NCBI GenBank assembly: GCA_902796285.1
Contig: CADBOH010000006.1
Location: 1 to 9,514 of the forward strand
Length of the DNA stretch: 9,514 nucleotides
Source: an uncultured Eubacteriales bacterium
GTDB lineage: Bacteria; Bacillota; Clostridia; Christensenellales; UBA1242
Direction: 5' to 3'
Position numbers and translations under genes: made by a program. Shown piece by piece: positions 5,696 through 9,514 of this stretch. The notes under the pieces are model-generated. The model was not told where the DNA came from, ran no database searches, and was given only the letters and a program-made list of their open reading frames with translations. The stretch's first letter is position 1. Each line of letters opens with the position of its first letter.

Positions 5696-7924
5696 ATGAA
5701 TTATGATCTTAGCACTTTAAATGAAGAACAACTTTCCGCTCTCAAACAAACTGAGGGCGCTGTTTTGGTTACGGCTGGTGCAGGCTCTGGTAAAACCAAA
5801 CTTTTGACATACAGAATTGCATATTTGATTGGCGATTTGGGAGTTAGCCCTTACAATATTTTGGCTATAACATTTACAAACAAGGCCGCAGGCGAAATGA
5901 GGGAAAGAGTGGCTGCCATAGTTGATGGGGCTGATCGAATTTGGATTTCAACATTTCACTCAATGTGTGCAAAAATTTTGAGGATGGAGATCGAAAATCT
6001 TTCGCCATTTACAAAAGATTTTACTATTTATAGTGAAAGTGACAGCGAGAAGGTTTTAAAAGAAGTTTTGACTGAACATGCAATGCTTGATGAAAAATTT
6101 AAAAAGACAGTTGCATTTCATTTGTCAAATTGGAAAAACGGCAACCAAACCTTGGAGGACTATTTGCTCACCCATAAAGATGAGTATGATATGCGAAGGA
6201 TAGGTCAGTGCATAATGGCTTATCAAGACAAACTTAAAAAGAATAATGCGCTTGATTTTGATGATTTGTTGTTAAAAACAGTTGAAATATTTAAAAAATA
6301 TCCTGAAATTTTAGAAAAATATGCATGCAGATTCCGTTATATTTTGGTTGACGAATTTCAAGATACAAACACAGTGCAATACAACATAGTAAAAATGCTT
6401 GCACAAGTCCATGGCAATATTTTTGTAGTTGGAGATGAGGATCAATGTATTTACTCATGGCGCGGGGCAAACTTTCAAAATATTTTTAATATAAAAAAAG
6501 ATTTTCCTGATGTAAAAGTGTTTAAGCTTGAACGTAATTACCGCTCAACAAAGGAGATAATTTCTGTTGCTAACAATGTTATTAAAAACAACAAATCTAG
6601 ATTTAACAAAAATATGTGGACAGAAAAAAACGAGGGTGAAAAGCCGGTTATTTTTGAGGCTTTTGATGAGAGAGATGAAGCAAGTTTTGTTGCAAGAAAC
6701 ATTTCAAAGCTTGTTAATGAGGGCTATTCATACAAAGACTTTGCGGTTCTTATGCGACTTAATGCGCTGTCAAGAAGTTTTGAGGAAGCTTTTTTATCTT
6801 ACAATATTCCACATCGCGTGTTTGGGGGGGGTAAATTTTACGAAAGAGTTGAGATTAAAAACATCGTTGCTTATTTACGGCTGTTTATAAATCCAAAAGA
6901 TGATGTATCTTTTGCGCGTGTTATAAACTTTCCAAAACGTGGAATAGGTGATGGCACGATTGCTAAACTTCAAGCTTTAAATTATGATAAATCATTGCTT
7001 GAAAATGTTTTATCACAGGATATGAAAGATTCAATTCTTGTTAAAAAATTTCAATCCTTTATTGAGGGGTATGAGCAATCATTAAAGGTTTCTAAAGAAA
7101 ATCTATCAAAATTTGTTGAAAATGTTATATCTTCCTTTAAAATAAGAGAGGCATACAATCCAAAAGATGACGATGATCTTGATAGGCTTTTAAATATTGA
7201 CCAATTTATTTCATCTGTAAAGGAGTTTGAAGCATTAAATCCAGATGCATCACTTGGTGACTTTTTGGAGAACATAACACTTGCAAGTGATGTTGATGAG
7301 ATTGGCAGCGAAGGCTCTGTTACGATCGCAACAATTCATGCTGTAAAAGGGCTTGAATTTAAGTGCGTGTTTGTTGTTGGGCTTGAAGAAGGATTATTTC
7401 CAATTTCACGTGCGTTTGATAGCATCGCAGATATGGAAGAAGAGCGTAGACTTATGTATGTTGCCCTTACACGTGCTGAAGAAAAGCTATATTTATCACA
7501 CTGCACAAAAAGATATATGTATGGGCAAAGTCAATATCAGTCAAATAGTAGGTTTTTAAAAGAACTTGGGCTTGTTGAGTTTGCTTCTGCACGCAAAAGC
7601 TTTGGGTTGCAGGATGGCGGCTATAAAAAGACCTATGGTGGATATCACGAAGGCCGGGATGTTGATATTGATAAATTTAATAGCTACTCAACAGAGTCTC
7701 CTCAAAAAATTTTTAATCACGACAACTTTTTCAAAAAAGAAGAACCAAAACCAAGAAGGGATTTTTCGGTGTATGAAGTTGGGCAAACTGTTGAACATCC
7801 AAGATATGGAGTAGGGCAGATTGTTGAAATTTCTAGCGATGGTTTGGTTGGTGATATAGTTTTTGAGGATTTTGGCAGAAAGAGTTTAATGCTTGATCTT
7901 GCACCACTTACTATTATTGAATAA
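5696..7924 (+). CDS. pcrA: ATP-dependent 3'-5' DNA helicase PcrA (UvrD/Rep family)
   Basis: PcrA unwinds DNA in the cytoplasm for repair and plasmid replication, removes RecA filaments and works at transcription-replication conflicts. The 742 residues match the ~740 usual in Bacillota. All superfamily 1A motifs are present: Q motif LNEEQLSAL, motif I TAGAGSGKT (K33), Ia ITFTNKAAGEM, Ib STFHSMCAKILR, II VDEFQD (219-223), III GDEDQCIYSWRGAN (from 246), IV LERNYRS (278-284), V IHAVKGLEF (H548) and VI YVALTRAEE (R593). After a charged, probably disordered linker (about 640-690), the C-terminal Tudor-like module (VGQTVEHPRYGVGQIV to the end) is intact. This module binds RNA polymerase in known PcrA proteins. 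ATG 5696 gives an N-terminus aligned with Bacillus PcrA (MNY start) but lacks a Shine-Dalgarno sequence. An eight-G run at 6824-6831 encodes part of VFGGGKFYER and keeps the frame. ligA follows after 10 nt, so the two form an operon. Confidence 0.97.
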   Translation: MNYDLSTLNEEQLSALKQTEGAVLVTAGAGSGKTKLLTYRIAYLIGDLGVSPYNILAITFTNKAAGEMRERVAAIVDGADRIWISTFHSMCAKILRMEIENLSPFTKDFTIYSESDSEKVLKEVLTEHAMLDEKFKKTVAFHLSNWKNGNQTLEDYLLTHKDEYDMRRIGQCIMAYQDKLKKNNALDFDDLLLKTVEIFKKYPEILEKYACRFRYILVDEFQDTNTVQYNIVKMLAQVHGNIFVVGDEDQCIYSWRGANFQNIFNIKKDFPDVKVFKLERNYRSTKEIISVANNVIKNNKSRFNKNMWTEKNEGEKPVIFEAFDERDEASFVARNISKLVNEGYSYKDFAVLMRLNALSRSFEEAFLSYNIPHRVFGGGKFYERVEIKNIVAYLRLFINPKDDVSFARVINFPKRGIGDGTIAKLQALNYDKSLLENVLSQDMKDSILVKKFQSFIEGYEQSLKVSKENLSKFVENVISSFKIREAYNPKDDDDLDRLLNIDQFISSVKEFEALNPDASLGDFLENITLASDVDEIGSEGSVTIATIHAVKGLEFKCVFVVGLEEGLFPISRAFDSIADMEEERRLMYVALTRAEEKLYLSHCTKRYMYGQSQYQSNSRFLKELGLVEFASARKSFGLQDGGYKKTYGGYHEGRDVDIDKFNSYSTESPQKIFNHDNFFKKEEPKPRRDFSVYEVGQTVEHPRYGVGQIVEISSDGLVGDIVFEDFGRKSLMLDLAPLTIIE

Positions 7925-7930
7925 AGGGGA
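7925..7930 (+). promoter_or_regulatory. Ribosome binding site of ligA
   Basis: AGGGGA in the 10-nt gap after the pcrA stop ends 4 nt before ATG 7935. This is a moderate Shine-Dalgarno match. With no room for a promoter, it supports translation of ligA from the pcrA transcript. Confidence 0.7.
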
Positions 7931-7934
7931 AATT

Positions 7935-9514
7935 ATGGATAAAATTGAAAGGATGAAGGAGCTTATCAAAGAGATTGAAAAACATAATTACAATTATTAT
8001 GTGCTTGACAATCCAACAATCTCTGATAGCGAATATGACAAACTTTATTACACTCTTGTTGACCTTGAAAGTGAAACAGGGGTAGTTTTGCCATATTCTC
8101 CAACTCAAAGAGTAGGTGACACCGTATTAAAGGGTTTTACAAAAAAGCGTCACGAAGTTCCACTTTACTCATTAAACAAGGTTCGCGACTTTGATGATCT
8201 TTCATCTTGGGTTCATGAAATGAAAAAACTTGCAAATGATACAGATTTTATTGTTGAATACAAGTTTGATGGTTTGCAGATTGTGCTTGAATATAATGAT
8301 GGCGTTTTTGTTGGCGCAACAACAAGAGGGAATGGTACAATAGGTGAAGATGTTTCACTGCAAGTAAAAACAATTCAGTCGGTTCCGTTAAAAATAAAAT
8401 ACAAGGGCAGGCTTATTGTTCAGGGCGAAGGCATGATGACTAATTCAAGTTTTGAAGATTACAACAAAAAGGCTGAGGAAAAATTAAAAAATCCTCGCAA
8501 TGCGGCTGCTGGAGCGATAAGAAATCTCGATCCAAAGGAAACGGCAAAACGTAAACTTGATTATTTTTGCTATTCAATACTGCTTTGCCCAGACAAGCAC
8601 TTTGAATCTCAGTATGAGATGAGAGAATTTTTGAAAGAAAATGGTTTTCAAACTGGTGATTTTTATAGAATATGTAAAACAGACAAAGAAATAATCGATG
8701 CCATAAAAGAAATTGACAAAGTAAAATCAAAACTTGATGTTCTTATTGATGGTATGGTAATTAAAATCAACAGAACAAAAGAACGTGAAGAAATTGGCTG
8801 GACGGCAAAATATCCAAAATGGGCGATGGCATATAAATTTGAAGCGCAAGAGGCATCAACACTGCTAAAAAATGTTGTTTGGCAGGTTGGTAGAAGCGGA
8901 AGAATAACACCAATTGCAAACCTTGAGCCTGTTGTTCTAGCTGGAGTAACAATTTCAAGAGCAACGCTAAATAATATTGATGATATCAAAAGAAAAGGCG
9001 TTTATGAAAATGCAAGAGTATTTGTTCGCAGAAGCAATGAGGTTATTCCAGAAATTATGGGACTTGCCGAAAAATTTGATGACTCAAAGGAAATAATAGT
9101 TCCAACGCTTTGCCCATCTTGTGGAAAGCCTTTAACTCAAAAAGGTCCTTTGCTGTTCTGCACAAATCATGATGGTTGTAAGGAACAAATTGTTGATAGA
9201 CTTTCTCACTTTTCGTCACGAGAAGCGTTTAATATTGATGGATTATCAGACAAAACAATTGAAGCTTTTTATGAAAACTTGGGTATTCGCAATTTTGCTG
9301 ATATTTTTCTGTTAAAAAAGCAAGATTTGTTAAAACTTGACAAATTTAAAGATAAAAAGGCTGAAAATATAATAAATTCAATAGAAAAAAGCAAAAATAT
9401 TGACTTGTATAGATTTCTGTTTGCTCTTGGCATAGGTGAAGTTGGAGTTAAAACTGCCAAAGACCTTGCAAGAAGATTTGGCACTTTTGAAAGTATCAAA
9501 AACGCAAGTGAAGA
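7935..9514 (+). CDS. ligA: NAD+-dependent DNA ligase LigA (3' end outside window)
   Basis: LigA seals nicks in duplex DNA using NAD+ and is needed for Okazaki fragment joining and repair. The window holds 526 complete codons of an expected ~650-670. In order, the protein shows domain Ia, which binds NMN (YNYYVLDNPTISDSEYD), and the adenylation domain with the nucleotidyl-accepting lysine in EYKFDG (K110). Next come TRGNG (R131), GEG (E165), RNAAAGAIRNLDP (R188), DGMVIK (K277) and WAMAYKF (K301). The OB fold (VGRSGRITPIANLEPV) follows, then a four-cysteine zinc finger (C393, C396, C409, C415) and the start of the helix-hairpin-helix region (GIGEVGVKTAKDLA). The rest of the HhH domain and any BRCT domain lie beyond the window. 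Several motif positions differ from the common forms: KFDG for KIDG or KLDG, RGNG for RGDG, and QGEG for RGEV. The catalytic lysines and arginines are kept, so I expect activity. The pcrA-ligA order is common in Bacillota. Confidence 0.96.
   Translation, partial: MDKIERMKELIKEIEKHNYNYYVLDNPTISDSEYDKLYYTLVDLESETGVVLPYSPTQRVGDTVLKGFTKKRHEVPLYSLNKVRDFDDLSSWVHEMKKLANDTDFIVEYKFDGLQIVLEYNDGVFVGATTRGNGTIGEDVSLQVKTIQSVPLKIKYKGRLIVQGEGMMTNSSFEDYNKKAEEKLKNPRNAAAGAIRNLDPKETAKRKLDYFCYSILLCPDKHFESQYEMREFLKENGFQTGDFYRICKTDKEIIDAIKEIDKVKSKLDVLIDGMVIKINRTKEREEIGWTAKYPKWAMAYKFEAQEASTLLKNVVWQVGRSGRITPIANLEPVVLAGVTISRATLNNIDDIKRKGVYENARVFVRRSNEVIPEIMGLAEKFDDSKEIIVPTLCPSCGKPLTQKGPLLFCTNHDGCKEQIVDRLSHFSSREAFNIDGLSDKTIEAFYENLGIRNFADIFLLKKQDLLKLDKFKDKKAENIINSIEKSKNIDLYRFLFALGIGEVGVKTAKDLARRFGTFESIKNASE

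Noticed and set aside
1..9514. CRISPR array, tRNA, rRNA, transposase, toxin-antitoxin pair or phage-defence operon.
   Set aside because: I scanned for these and saw no spaced repeats, cloverleaf, transposase motifs or small paired genes. The tandem repeats here are protein-coding surface repeats.

Overview
The window suggests a low-GC, endospore-forming member of the Bacillota, most likely an uncultured Clostridia-like lineage. Three things point there: a clear spoIVA gene, the pcrA-ligA gene order common in Bacillota, and strong AGGAGG-type ribosome binding sites. UGA is never needed as a sense codon, and all four complete or terminating genes end in TAA. All genes lie on the + strand.

Layout. 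(1) Positions 1-309 are the 3' end of a secreted GLUG-repeat protein whose start lies outside the window; an intrinsic terminator follows. (2) spoIVA (438-1913) encodes the ATPase that builds the spore coat basement layer. It has its own probable sigma-E promoter and its own terminator. (3) Positions 2064-5573 encode a 1169-residue exported protein. It has an N-terminal signal or anchor, six InlB-type B-repeat units, a LamG-like lectin domain nested inside the sixth unit, a GLUG-type beta-helix and a short C-terminal tail. The tail matches that of the partial protein at the window's left edge, and the terminators behind the two genes are also nearly identical. (4) pcrA (5696-7924) and ligA (7935 to the window end, partial) form a tight DNA-repair pair: a UvrD-type helicase followed by the NAD+-dependent DNA ligase.

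How the genes relate. pcrA and ligA are housekeeping replication and repair functions, almost certainly co-transcribed. spoIVA is a single-gene mother-cell sporulation unit. The two large surface-protein genes appear to be members of one paralogous family that has spread around spoIVA, sharing their 3' module down to the terminator. I see no functional link between the surface proteins and sporulation beyond position.

I found no RNA genes, CRISPR arrays, insertion sequences or recognisable defence system. The most unusual material is the architecture of the large surface protein and the duplicated 3' module. All family assignments are made by recognising motifs by eye, without database searches.
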